Below, in pieces: positions 36,976-45,852 of a DNA stretch of 64,000 nucleotides (the first letter of the stretch is position 1; every line of letters begins with the position of its first letter). The stretch comes from Danxiaibacter sp048498555. GTDB lineage: Bacteria > Bacteroidota > Bacteroidia > Chitinophagales > Chitinophagaceae. The notes under the pieces are model-generated. The model had not been told where the DNA came from and made no database searches. It saw nothing but the letters and a program-made list of their open reading frames with translations. The DNA is taken from the NCBI GenBank assembly GCA_048498555.1, contig JBEHXT010000011.1:146030-210029 (forward strand), in the 5' to 3' direction. Both the position numbers and the translations under genes were made by a program.

Positions 36976-38577
36976 ATGCTTCAGTCGTCTAATACAGAGC
37001 TCAAGAATGTCACGAAACGATATCTAAGCTTACTCGATGCGCGTATTACACCTCAAACGCTTCTTAGAGACCTTGAAGAAAGTCCACATTACCCGAGCTT
37101 GTTCTGCTTAACAGAAGTCTTTAACCGATATAACATTGAAAACGCAGCGTACGAAATAAATAGCTCAGAATTTGAAAAATTAGAACCCCCATTCCTTGCA
37201 TTAATACATGCTCCGCAAAATCAAAAAGACTTCGTATTAGTGAAGGCTGTGTCAGCAAAAAGAGTACATTATACCCATGTTGGTAGAAAAACGATGCAAA
37301 TGGACTTAGAAGAGTTTGTCCATAGGTTTCAAAACATTGTATGGGCCGCAGAAACCATTGGGCAAAGTGGGGAACCTGATTTTGAAAAAAATAAAAGATT
37401 TGCACGACAAAAAGATTTTCTTTTCAGAAGCAAACTAGTGATCGGCGTTCTTATGCTGATGTATTTGGCTTATACTAAATGCCCGATTGGGCATGCCACA
37501 CCATACATTTCTTTTCTTCTTCTTTTGGGCGCAGGTTTAACTGTTAGTGCATTATTGGTTGCGTATGACATTAACAGAGATAATCCATTTACAAAAAATA
37601 TTTGTTCACTTGGTAAAAAGACAAATTGTGAAGCCGTGTTGAGCTCTAGAGCTGCAAAAATCAGAAATATTAGCTGGTCGGAAATAGGACTCATATACTT
37701 CTTATCCCAACTCCTGTTTGTGCTCGGAACGACAATTTCATTTCACGATAAATTAGCTGTGATCACCTGGGTTAGCACTTGTGCCGCACCATATATTTTT
37801 TTCAGTTTATACTATCAAAAAAAAATTATTAAGCAGTTATGCCCTTTATGCCTGGGGATTCAGGCCGTACTCCTTCTTCTTTTTTTTGTCGGTATCTTCT
37901 ATTATTGGATGCAACCATATATGATCGTAATGGAGTCGACTGTTATCGCATCTGTATTATTTAGTGTTGCTTTTCCACTAATTACATGGGGCATTATAAG
38001 ACCTCTGTTAGACAAAGCTAAAGGCTATGATATATATAAGCCTGCATACAAAAGATTGCATTATAATCGTAAAGTATTCGAGACAAACTTGCTGCAACAA
38101 CCAGTAATCATCGATGGCTGGTCGGATCTTGGTATCACAATAGGAAATCAGGGCGCTGTCAATACTATTGTCAAAGTATGTAATCCATATTGTACCCCTT
38201 GCGCAAGGGCTCATCAGCAGCTGGCCAAACTAGTTGAGCTGAAAAAAAATCTTTGCGTCAAAGTTATTTTTCTTGCTACGAACGATGATCAGGATAAACG
38301 AGGAAAAATAGTTAAACATTTTTTGTCTCTCTACCGAGCCAACGACAATTCAATTCATCAGATATTGTGCGATTGGTATCTGGCCCAGATAAGGAATTAC
38401 CAGACTTTTGCCGAGAAATATCCTATTTCAGCTGATTTAAATCAGGAGCACAATTCAATTGAGATGATGTCTGAATGGTGCAAAAAGGCAGGAATTACAC
38501 ATACTCCGACCATTTTTTTAAACGGCTATTTGATGCCCGAAGCCTATACGTTAGATGACTTAGAATTATTGCTGTAA
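36976..38577 (+). CDS. VKOR-thioredoxin fusion with degenerate C39-like N-terminus
   Basis: A 533-aa protein from the ATG giving MLQSSNTEL; a TTG six codons upstream is less likely. Residues 1-125 look like a C39-like peptidase fold (LRDLEESPHYPSLFCLTEVFNRYNI, then DFVLVKAV) but without the catalytic Cys, so this part may only bind peptide. A vitamin K epoxide reductase membrane domain follows, with C210 and C218 (NICSLGKKTNC) and the C289-x2-C292 pair (CPLC). The C-terminal thioredoxin-like domain has CNPYCTPC (C406, C409). Such proteins make disulfides in periplasmic substrates. It is divergent from the precursor operon and likely oxidises the Cys-rich peptide. Confidence 0.87.
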   Translation: MLQSSNTELKNVTKRYLSLLDARITPQTLLRDLEESPHYPSLFCLTEVFNRYNIENAAYEINSSEFEKLEPPFLALIHAPQNQKDFVLVKAVSAKRVHYTHVGRKTMQMDLEEFVHRFQNIVWAAETIGQSGEPDFEKNKRFARQKDFLFRSKLVIGVLMLMYLAYTKCPIGHATPYISFLLLLGAGLTVSALLVAYDINRDNPFTKNICSLGKKTNCEAVLSSRAAKIRNISWSEIGLIYFLSQLLFVLGTTISFHDKLAVITWVSTCAAPYIFFSLYYQKKIIKQLCPLCLGIQAVLLLLFFVGIFYYWMQPYMIVMESTVIASVLFSVAFPLITWGIIRPLLDKAKGYDIYKPAYKRLHYNRKVFETNLLQQPVIIDGWSDLGITIGNQGAVNTIVKVCNPYCTPCARAHQQLAKLVELKKNLCVKVIFLATNDDQDKRGKIVKHFLSLYRANDNSIHQILCDWYLAQIRNYQTFAEKYPISADLNQEHNSIEMMSEWCKKAGITHTPTIFLNGYLMPEAYTLDDLELLL

Positions 38578-39209
38578 GTACCAAATCGATCAAAAAAACA
38601 AATAAACTGGATTAGAATTTTTCTCCGGGCATAATCGCCGCAATACCGTAAATGATCATTGAATCTTGGTCATATGCCATGATTTATTTATCCAAAGATG
38701 GACACATTCCAGACAAATTTGTGATCAAGTTATATTTTTTTCTGCCAATTTTATGTTGTTGCATTCGGAGTTGTTGTTCTAAAAACTTCTCTATTTAAAT
38801 ACTCTTTATCTATGGCTTGTTGAAAGTATAATGGTTTCACTAATTGCTTTTTCACTGTAGTTGATTCTTCCACTGTAGCAGCCGTACTTTAAAGAAAGCA
38901 TAGCAGAAAGATTTTAACAGGAAAATTGCTCAAAATCCCCAATATCTATAACGATCAGGAAGTTGCATCTAATAACAGAGCAATATTACTGCTTATAAAA
39001 GATGTTTAAGAATCGCTACACAATTGCGAACCCAGATAGCAGCGCTTCCGCTAAATCGATTAACGAACTTGAACATGCAAGGGGCACCTCACGTCCCCTG
39101 ATAACCATAAGCAATTGGACTAGTTTTGCTTCCTTACGAATCTCTCATAACCATTTTGCGCCATATTCAATGAGTTCTAAGTACCTTAGTAACATCAAAA
39201 ACAAGCCAT
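38578..39209. other. Intergenic region without recognisable gene
   Basis: 632 bp of AT-rich sequence. Short open frames exist but none has convincing composition or a ribosome-binding site. A small dyad AGGGG-N10-CCCCT (near 39079-39098) is the only structure noticed. No second precursor with a Gly-Gly leader was found. Confidence 0.55.
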
Positions 39210-39482
39210 ATGGATAAGAAGAAAAATCAGCAGCAGGCTTCGTCCGGAGAAGTAGAAAAATTTCCTGGCTATCCCCATTATCCTGAAAAAGAAGACATTT
39301 ATAACAAGGACAAAAAAGAAGAATTTGTTGATGATAGTGTTCCGCTTTCTGACGACCTGGACGTTCCGGGATCAGAACTGGACGACAACGATGAAATAAT
39401 TGGTGAAGAAGATGAAGAGAATAATTATTACAGCCTGGGAGGCGATGAAAAAAATTCGCTGGAAGAAGATGAGGGCGATTAA
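39210..39482 (+). CDS. Small highly acidic conserved hypothetical protein
   Basis: A 90-aa protein. A basic start (MDKKKNQQQ) is followed by FPGYPHYPEKEDIY and an Asp/Glu-rich remainder (DDLDVPGSELDDNDEIIGEEDEE). It has no membrane segment or known domain. The PxYPxxEDIY-like motif looks familiar from short acidic proteins of Chitinophagaceae. It is probably real because of biased composition and a start just after a gene-free gap; the function is unknown. Confidence 0.65.
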   Translation: MDKKKNQQQASSGEVEKFPGYPHYPEKEDIYNKDKKEEFVDDSVPLSDDLDVPGSELDDNDEIIGEEDEENNYYSLGGDEKNSLEEDEGD

Positions 39483-39622
39483 CCAATAGTACCAGCGAAG
39501 CTTTTTAGCATTCGTAAATACCTTTAATAAAAGTTGCTGCACAATAGATTTGCAGCAACTTACCCTATGTTAAACATTCATCGTAACAGGTTTTATATAA
39601 CAAGCGCAAAACACCGAAACCG

Positions 39623-40207
39623 TTAAGCGTTCTGTTTTCTTACGTATTTTGTCAGAATTACAATAACCTGCCCTTCTATCTTGCCTTCGATCTGATCGGT
39701 ATTCTCCTCCACCAAACGAATGTTCTTTACGACTGTACCCATTTTGGCATTGAGCGTACTGCCTTTTACATCCAATGATTTTATCAATACAACAGTGTCT
39801 CCGGATTTCAGTATTGCACCATTGCAATCCCTGTGCAGCGCAACAGTTGCGTCATTTTCATGATCGCCGGTAGCTTTTGCCCAGTTCAACATTTCATCAT
39901 CAAGATACATCATATCGAGGCTGTCCGCGGCCCAGCTTTCTCCACGGAACCTGTTCAACATGCGCCAGGAAACAACCTGTACGCCCGGCACTTCGCTCCA
40001 CATGCTGGTGGAAAGGCATTGCCAATGATTGCTGTCCGGCTCCTCCTTTTTTTCTATCTGGGCCAGGCATTCTTCACAAATAACAATACTATTGCTTTCG
40101 TTGCTCTGCGATTGTGGCGGCACTTCGTAAACATCAATATTTTCCGTACCTCCGCACAGTTCACATTTACCTTCGCTTCTGCTGATCAGTTGTTCCTTTA
40201 GCTTCAT
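39623..40207 (-). CDS. PhnA-type zinc-ribbon protein
   Basis: A 194-aa protein. An N-terminal zinc ribbon (C-x2-C in CELCGG, then C-x2-C in CEECL) leads to a C-terminal PhnA SH3-like domain (about 120-194, CNGAILKSGDTVVLIKSLDVKGS and GTVVKNIRL). This is the YjdM/PhnA family, once linked to alkylphosphonate use, though that role is doubtful. The extra middle segment (60-115) is common in Bacteroidota versions. It is monocistronic. Confidence 0.85.
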   Translation of the reverse strand: MKLKEQLISRSEGKCELCGGTENIDVYEVPPQSQSNESNSIVICEECLAQIEKKEEPDSNHWQCLSTSMWSEVPGVQVVSWRMLNRFRGESWAADSLDMMYLDDEMLNWAKATGDHENDATVALHRDCNGAILKSGDTVVLIKSLDVKGSTLNAKMGTVVKNIRLVEENTDQIEGKIEGQVIVILTKYVRKQNA

Positions 40208-40478
40208 TTGTTGCTTTGTTTTAAATGTCCATAAAAAAGTCCGGCAAGGTATTATTTTTTAACATCATGAACCTTCACCGGCCCAAAATAGCTTCAACTG
40301 CATCTAAAGATCCTTCCCCGGTGCGCAATTGTTTATATACCCTTCGGAGCTACAAAATTCTGAAAGTTGCACGGTTTGATGCAACGCAACTGATTAAATT
40401 ATTGCCTTTAAAAAGAGTATTTTGCAGAACGAAAGATTCTCTCTACAACTTTAAGGATTATTCACCGGCTTGCCAATT

Positions 40479-41090
40479 ATGAAGATCACTAGTCACGATA
40501 GAGAAAATACCGACATACTTGTGGGAATTGCCAACAGCGATCAGCAATCCTTCAGGCAGTTATTTGATCTTTTCTCCGCACGCCTCATCCATTTTTCACA
40601 GGCTATATTAAAAAACAGGGAAGCCGCCATTGAAGTAGTAGATGAAGTATTTGTGCGCTTGTGGAAAAACAGGGCTAATGCAACAGGCATACAAAACATC
40701 AGCGTTTATTTATACACTTCAGTAAAAAATGAATCTCTTAACCACCTCTCAAAAAAAGCAAAAGAACAAATCACCGATCCGTTTGATTTTATAGATATAC
40801 ACCTGGCAACCGATCCGAACCCAGAGCAAAAGATGATGACAGCGGAACTTTTCAAAAAGATGGAAACCGCAGTGGAAGAACTTCCGCCACGTTGTAAAAT
40901 GATCTTTAAGCTGGTTAGAGAAGACGGTTTAAAATATAAAGAAGTAGCTGAAATACTCAATGTCTCCGTCAATACCGTAGATGCGCAAATGGTAATCGCT
41001 GTTAAGCGTATAAGCGATAAACTCCGCAACCATCTGGAGATAAAAGCGGCGGGAAATTCAAAATTTAAAATTCAAAATTCAAAACTTTAG
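40479..41090 (+). CDS. ECF RNA polymerase sigma factor (PUL2)
   Basis: A 203-aa sigma-70 family ECF factor, from the ATG giving MKITSHD (a TTG three codons earlier is possible). Region 2 is FRQLFDLFSARLIHFSQAIL with VDEVFVRLWKN. Region 4 is LPPRCKMIFKLVREDGLKYKEVAEILNVSVNTVDAQM. It is directed to PUL2 promoters when released by the FecR protein encoded next. The last residues (NSKFKIQNSKL) are encoded by an AT-rich repeat of the kind usual in intergenic DNA, so the natural C-terminus was probably altered by a repeat. Confidence 0.92.
   Translation: MKITSHDRENTDILVGIANSDQQSFRQLFDLFSARLIHFSQAILKNREAAIEVVDEVFVRLWKNRANATGIQNISVYLYTSVKNESLNHLSKKAKEQITDPFDFIDIHLATDPNPEQKMMTAELFKKMETAVEELPPRCKMIFKLVREDGLKYKEVAEILNVSVNTVDAQMVIAVKRISDKLRNHLEIKAAGNSKFKIQNSKL
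41054..41090. repeat. AT-rich word repeat inside sigma-factor 3' end
   Basis: Tandem variants of AAATTCAAAATT repeat about four times and encode the last eleven residues and stop of the sigma factor. Similar words (TTTTTACTTTTTACTTTTGAC) follow at 41139-41162. Confidence 0.55.
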
Positions 41091-41229
41091 CTTTGAGCCG
41101 CTTATTATAATTGGAACCTGTTCGCTTCAGAGGTTTTGAATTTTTACTTTTTACTTTTGACTTAAAAAAAGTTACTCTTCATTTAAGGTCATCTTCTTTT
41201 TTTCTTGTCTGTATAGTTAAGTCATCATC

Positions 41230-42327
41230 ATGCTTAACGAAAAACTTGCTGTTTTAATCACCAGGCATTTAGCGGGAGAAGCTTCTGAAGAGGAGCAATC
41301 TGAATTATTCGAGCTGATCAGCAAGCACCCCGAACAGCAATATTTTCTGGATCTTTTGGAAAATTACTGGCGTGCGGGCGATGCTATTTCCCCTGATAAC
41401 GAAACCAATAACGACGAACATTTTAATCATATCCTTGCGCTTGCAGACGAAGCTGAACCCGACAGTGAGGGACAGCCAAACAACAGTGACGGAATTACTT
41501 CTTTCAGGCGAAAACTATATGTATGGGCCGCCGCAGCAGCAGCGTGTGCCGCGGTTGCCATAAGCACTTACAGGCTTTCCATAAAACAACCGCTACCGGT
41601 TGTTACTATTGCACACAAAAATGAAATAAGTGCAAAAAGCGGTGCGAAGTCGAGGCTGACACTTCCTGACGGCACAAAAGTATGGCTGAACGCTGAAAGC
41701 CGCATTATCTACAACAACAGTTTCAACAGCAAGTCCCGCGAAGTAGAATTAGATGGAGAAGCTTTCTTTGACGTAGTCAGGAATCCACAAAAGCCTTTTA
41801 TTGTCCACACATCAGGAATAGATATAAAAGTGCTTGGAACTGCATTTAATGTAAAATCTTATTCCAAAGAAGCAACGATTGAAGCTACCCTTGTACGTGG
41901 CCTGATAGAAGTGATAAAGAAGGATGAACCCACAGGCCCTCGTGTACTGTTACAACCGCACGAAAAACTCATTTTCAATAAAGAAAAAACCAGTTTGAAG
42001 CTGGCTGTTCCAGCAAATGCGATAAATAGAACGCCATCGCAGGACATCTTTATCATGCCCGTTTCTAAAAGCCTTCCCGATAGTGCTATGAAGGAGACTT
42101 CCTGGGTATACAACAAATTAATTTTTGATGGCGACAGGTTTAAAGACCTCGCGGCAAGAATGGAACGGTGGTTTGATGTAAAAATTGTTTTTAAAAACGA
42201 CAGGGTGATGGAGTACCGATTTAAAGGCGTGTTTGAAAATGAAACCATTGAACAGGCATTAAATGCGTTGCAGCTAACGGCATCTTTTAAGTACAAAATT
42301 CATGACCATGAAGTAGAGATCTACTAA
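41230..42327 (+). CDS. FecR family anti-sigma factor (PUL2)
   Basis: A 365-aa inner-membrane anti-sigma factor. A cytoplasmic N-terminus (1-90) is followed by a transmembrane helix near 96-112 (LYVWAAAAAACAAVAIS), the periplasmic FecR beta domain (about 135-235, AKSRLTLPDGTKVWLNAESRI, GEAFFDVVRNPQKPFIVHT) and a C-terminal DUF4974 domain (295-365, LIFDGDRFKDLAARMERWFDVKI). It receives the substrate signal from the STN domain of the SusC encoded next and controls the upstream sigma factor. Confidence 0.93.
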   Translation: MLNEKLAVLITRHLAGEASEEEQSELFELISKHPEQQYFLDLLENYWRAGDAISPDNETNNDEHFNHILALADEAEPDSEGQPNNSDGITSFRRKLYVWAAAAAACAAVAISTYRLSIKQPLPVVTIAHKNEISAKSGAKSRLTLPDGTKVWLNAESRIIYNNSFNSKSREVELDGEAFFDVVRNPQKPFIVHTSGIDIKVLGTAFNVKSYSKEATIEATLVRGLIEVIKKDEPTGPRVLLQPHEKLIFNKEKTSLKLAVPANAINRTPSQDIFIMPVSKSLPDSAMKETSWVYNKLIFDGDRFKDLAARMERWFDVKIVFKNDRVMEYRFKGVFENETIEQALNALQLTASFKYKIHDHEVEIY

Positions 42328-42345
42328 TAAAAAGCGATGATGAAG

Positions 42346-42475
42346 GCTGCCCGGCAAGGCAGCGTAATTCATAGCTTATAAAAAAGGGAAACCGGCTTTT
42401 CGGGCCTGGCTCTGTGCAAGGATGCAGGTTGAAGAAAAGCGCGGCTACCCGCATTAGGCTTAAAGGAAACGCGGG
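42346..42475 (+). promoter_or_regulatory. Possible structured leader upstream of PUL2 susC
   Basis: The 199-bp gap between FecR and susC is GC-richer than most gaps here. It contains a hairpin GCTGCC-N6-GGCAGC (42346-42363) and a longer-range pair CCCGC (42448-42452) with GCGGG (42471-42475). A regulatory leader is possible; no known riboswitch class was matched. Confidence 0.3.
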
Positions 42476-42526
42476 CGAATCGGCAAATTGCTGCGCTTCC
42501 AATTGTAAAACCGTAAAACCAAAAGT

Positions 42527-45500
42527 ATGAAAAAAAATGTGCCTGAAAACAGGCGCCGGCACATAGTGCCTTTGCTAAAATGCTTGCTGATCATGAAAAT
42601 GATTATCCTCCTTACTCTATTCACTGCTTATCAGCTACATGCAGAAGTGCTTGGCCAAAAGGTAAGCGTACATGCCGAACAAACAGAAATAAAGAACGTT
42701 TTATCCGTAATTGAGAGAAAGACCAACGTACGCTTTCTGTACAATTATAACCTGCTGTATGCATTAAACCGAAAAGTTGATTTTACGGTGAACGATCTCA
42801 ACTTTAAAGCTGCTTTAGATAAGCTATTGGAAAACACCGGCCTCACTTACCGCGTGCTTGACAACAATTTAGTGGTAATCCTTGCTGCTGATGAAGAAGC
42901 CGCTTACAAACCGGCTTCCATAACAGGCACCGTAACCGGCGAAAACGCCCAGCCCCTGCCGGGTGTTGCCATTAAAGTTAAAGGAACAAACAATGGTGTA
43001 TTTACAGACAACAACGGCGTTTTTAAAATCACCGCTGCCGATGATGCCGTCCTGGTTGTTTCTTATGTAGGATATGATGACAAAGAGGTACCAGTGAGCG
43101 GCCAGTCTAATTTAATTATTCAACTAAGCCTTTCCACCAAACTGCTGGACCAGGTAGTAGTAGTGGGCTACGGTAGCCAGCGCAAGAAAGACCTTACAGG
43201 CTCGGTAGCAGTTGTTAGTGCGGCAGATATAGCTAACAGGCCTATTGTAAACGTTGGCGAAGCGCTACAGGGCAAGGCCACAGGCGTGCAGGTGGTTTCA
43301 AATTCAGGAAAACCTGGCGCCGGGTTAACCATTCGTGTAAGAGGCTCGTCTTCTATTAGTGCAGGCAACGACCCCCTATATGTTGTTGACGGCATTCCTA
43401 TGACAGACATTTCATCATACACACCCAACGATATTGAATCAATATCTATTCTTAAAGATGCTGCTTCGGCTTCCATTTATGGAACCCGCGCGGCAAATGG
43501 TGTTGTTGTGATAACTACTAAAAAAGGTGTTGCCGGAAGATCTAAAATAGATTTCAGCATGTATTACGGCACATCCTCCACCACAAAAAAACTACCTGTA
43601 CTGAACGGCAAACAATACCAGGATTATGCGAACAAAGTATTAGGACCAGGAACCATTACGGATTCTATGGTTCAGGCAAATGACATTAACTGGCCGGATG
43701 AAGTTTTCAGGCATGGTAACCAGGTTAATTACCAGCTTACCGTATCTGGTGGAACAGAAAAAACACAACACCTGATCTCGTTAGGTTACAGTGACCAGGT
43801 GGGAACGATCAAGCCGGCAAAGTTCAACCGTTTAACAGGCCGCGTAAACCTTTCTACAAAAGCGAATGATTGGCTTACGCTTTCAACCGCTACAGTAATT
43901 ACGCGCTCTAATGCTTATGATGTTACAGATAATGCAAGTGTTGCAAAAGGCGGCGTGGTATTGTCTGCTTTAGCAACCCCGCCAACTGTGCCAAAATATA
44001 ATCCAGACGGCACTATCGGGCTTAATCCGCTTTCAGGCTGGCAAAATCCACTTGGCGCCATTGAAGGCCAAAGCAGAAAAACCGTAACCGACAGGCTTGT
44101 ATCAAATATTGGAGCCGACGTGAAATTGATGAAAGACCTGATCTTCCGTTCGCGTTTTGGTATTGATTATACAAACTATCAGCAAAATTATTTTCTTGAC
44201 CCATATCTTACCACTAACGGACAACAAACTCAGGGCCAACTAAATCAAACAAAAAGTACCACTTTGGCCTGGCTAAGTGAGCAGACACTTACTTATAACA
44301 AGAATTGGGGACGAAATCATTTTATGGCGATGGCGGGATGGACGGTGCAGGATTCGAGAATGGACCAGACGTATATTTCCGGAACGCAGCTGGATACTAC
44401 ATACAGGCACAAGTCATGGGATGAAATGTATATGTTGACGAAGAGCAAAGTACCTGCATCTAAATCGATCGACGAATGGGCACTTGTCTCTTACCTCGGA
44501 CGGATTACTTATGACTATGACGGAAAGTATCTTTTTCAAGCTAATATCCGTTCTGATCATTCCTCAAAATTTGCACCCGGCAACAGAAACGCAACGTTTC
44601 CTTCTTTCTCTGCAGGATGGAGAATTTCACAGGAAAAATTCATGAGCAACGTTGAAGCCATCAGCGATTTGAAACTGAGAGCAGGATGGGGACAGAACGG
44701 CAACCAGGAAGGCATCGGAAGCTATGAGTATTTGTCTTTGCAAAGTATTGATCCCGCTACTGGCGAACTCAAACCACAAACTGTTGCACCGGAAGATCTG
44801 ACATGGGAAACCAGCACTCAAACCAATATTGGGCTTGATGCAGGCTTTTTGAAAAACAGAATCACTTTTTCAGCCGACTTTTACCTCAAGAAAACCAAAA
44901 ATGTTTTGGTAAGGATCCCACTCTCATCCACATTAGTAGAAAGCGTTTTGTTTAATATGGGGTCTATGGAAAACAAGGGCATGGAATTCCTGGTTTCCAG
45001 TAAAAATATAGTGCAGAAAGATTTTCAGTGGAGCACAGATTTCAACATTTCTTTCAATAGAAATAAAGTTACCACCATCGGTAACGGCATTACCTTCATG
45101 AATTCCTACGGCAATATTTATGACCGTGGAAATGCAATTGCACTTGTTCAAGGTTATGGACTGGGTGAGTTTTATGGTTTTGTATCAGGTGGCGTGGATA
45201 AAAACACCGGCGATCAACTTTATGTGGCGCAAGATGGCAAAGCGGTTACGTATACCCAAATAAAGCCCTCTGACAGGCGTTTAATAGGTAACGCTCAACC
45301 TGATTTTGTGTATGGCATGACCAATAACCTGTCCTACAAAAACTTCGACCTTACTGTCTTCTTCCAGGGGTCACAAGGCAATAAAATTTTCAATGGCGTT
45401 AGAGTTGAAACTGAGGGCATGAAGGACTCCAGGAACCAAAGCACTGCCGTGTTGAACAGATGGGAGAACCCTGGCGATGCAACAGATATTCCAGCCATAA

Positions 45501-45817
45501 AAGCTAACAGTAACGACAACAGCCAGATCTCTACACGCTTTCTTGAAAACGGTTCTTACCTGCGTTTCAAAACGATTACGCTTGCCTACAGGTTTGAACC
45601 CAAATGGCTTACACACATTGGTTTAAGTGCCGCGTCTGTATATGTATCAGGGCAAAATCTTATCACCATTACCAAGTATGCAGGATTTGATCCCGAAGTA
45701 AACACTTATGGAACGGCAACCGACACTGATAACAAGAACATTTCTCTTGGCGTTGATTATGGTGCATACCCCCAGGCAAAGATGTTTTTGTTCGGAGTAA
45801 ATGTGTCTTTAAAATAA
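42527..45817 (+). CDS. SusC/RagA TonB-dependent transporter with STN domain (PUL2)
   Basis: A 1096-aa outer-membrane importer. The signal peptide region covers the first 43 residues. An STN domain (about 45-125, VSVHAEQTEIKNVLSVIERK) precedes the carboxypeptidase-like domain (ITGTVTGENAQPLPGVAIKVKG), DQVVVVGYGSQ, the plug (SASIYGTRAANGVVVITTKKG) and the barrel ending FGVNVSLK. The STN domain is the expected contact for the FecR protein encoded upstream. It imports oligosaccharides with the SusD encoded next; the GH30 enzyme points to a beta-glucan or related glycan. Confidence 0.95.
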   Translation: MKKNVPENRRRHIVPLLKCLLIMKMIILLTLFTAYQLHAEVLGQKVSVHAEQTEIKNVLSVIERKTNVRFLYNYNLLYALNRKVDFTVNDLNFKAALDKLLENTGLTYRVLDNNLVVILAADEEAAYKPASITGTVTGENAQPLPGVAIKVKGTNNGVFTDNNGVFKITAADDAVLVVSYVGYDDKEVPVSGQSNLIIQLSLSTKLLDQVVVVGYGSQRKKDLTGSVAVVSAADIANRPIVNVGEALQGKATGVQVVSNSGKPGAGLTIRVRGSSSISAGNDPLYVVDGIPMTDISSYTPNDIESISILKDAASASIYGTRAANGVVVITTKKGVAGRSKIDFSMYYGTSSTTKKLPVLNGKQYQDYANKVLGPGTITDSMVQANDINWPDEVFRHGNQVNYQLTVSGGTEKTQHLISLGYSDQVGTIKPAKFNRLTGRVNLSTKANDWLTLSTATVITRSNAYDVTDNASVAKGGVVLSALATPPTVPKYNPDGTIGLNPLSGWQNPLGAIEGQSRKTVTDRLVSNIGADVKLMKDLIFRSRFGIDYTNYQQNYFLDPYLTTNGQQTQGQLNQTKSTTLAWLSEQTLTYNKNWGRNHFMAMAGWTVQDSRMDQTYISGTQLDTTYRHKSWDEMYMLTKSKVPASKSIDEWALVSYLGRITYDYDGKYLFQANIRSDHSSKFAPGNRNATFPSFSAGWRISQEKFMSNVEAISDLKLRAGWGQNGNQEGIGSYEYLSLQSIDPATGELKPQTVAPEDLTWETSTQTNIGLDAGFLKNRITFSADFYLKKTKNVLVRIPLSSTLVESVLFNMGSMENKGMEFLVSSKNIVQKDFQWSTDFNISFNRNKVTTIGNGITFMNSYGNIYDRGNAIALVQGYGLGEFYGFVSGGVDKNTGDQLYVAQDGKAVTYTQIKPSDRRLIGNAQPDFVYGMTNNLSYKNFDLTVFFQGSQGNKIFNGVRVETEGMKDSRNQSTAVLNRWENPGDATDIPAIKANSNDNSQISTRFLENGSYLRFKTITLAYRFEPKWLTHIGLSAASVYVSGQNLITITKYAGFDPEVNTYGTATDTDNKNISLGVDYGAYPQAKMFLFGVNVSLK

Positions 45818-45852
45818 CCACTTAACCGGTTATGTTGTAAACGATCTAAATC

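Noticed and set aside
37121..38214. Minus-strand open frames opposite the VKOR-thioredoxin gene
   Set aside because: Shadows of a long gene with recognisable motifs on the plus strand.
39002..39217. 71-codon open frame upstream of the small acidic protein
   Set aside because: No domain, no ribosome-binding site, non-protein-like composition, and it overlaps the start of the more convincing acidic protein.
40225..40482. 85-codon open frame between phnA and the PUL2 sigma gene
   Set aside because: It overlaps the sigma-factor start and has basic, random-looking composition. It is more likely the promoter region.
42376..42430. Cobalamin-riboswitch-like GGGAAACCGG in the PUL2 susC leader
   Set aside because: The conserved B12 box and the rest of the core are missing, and the neighbouring genes have no link to cobalamin.
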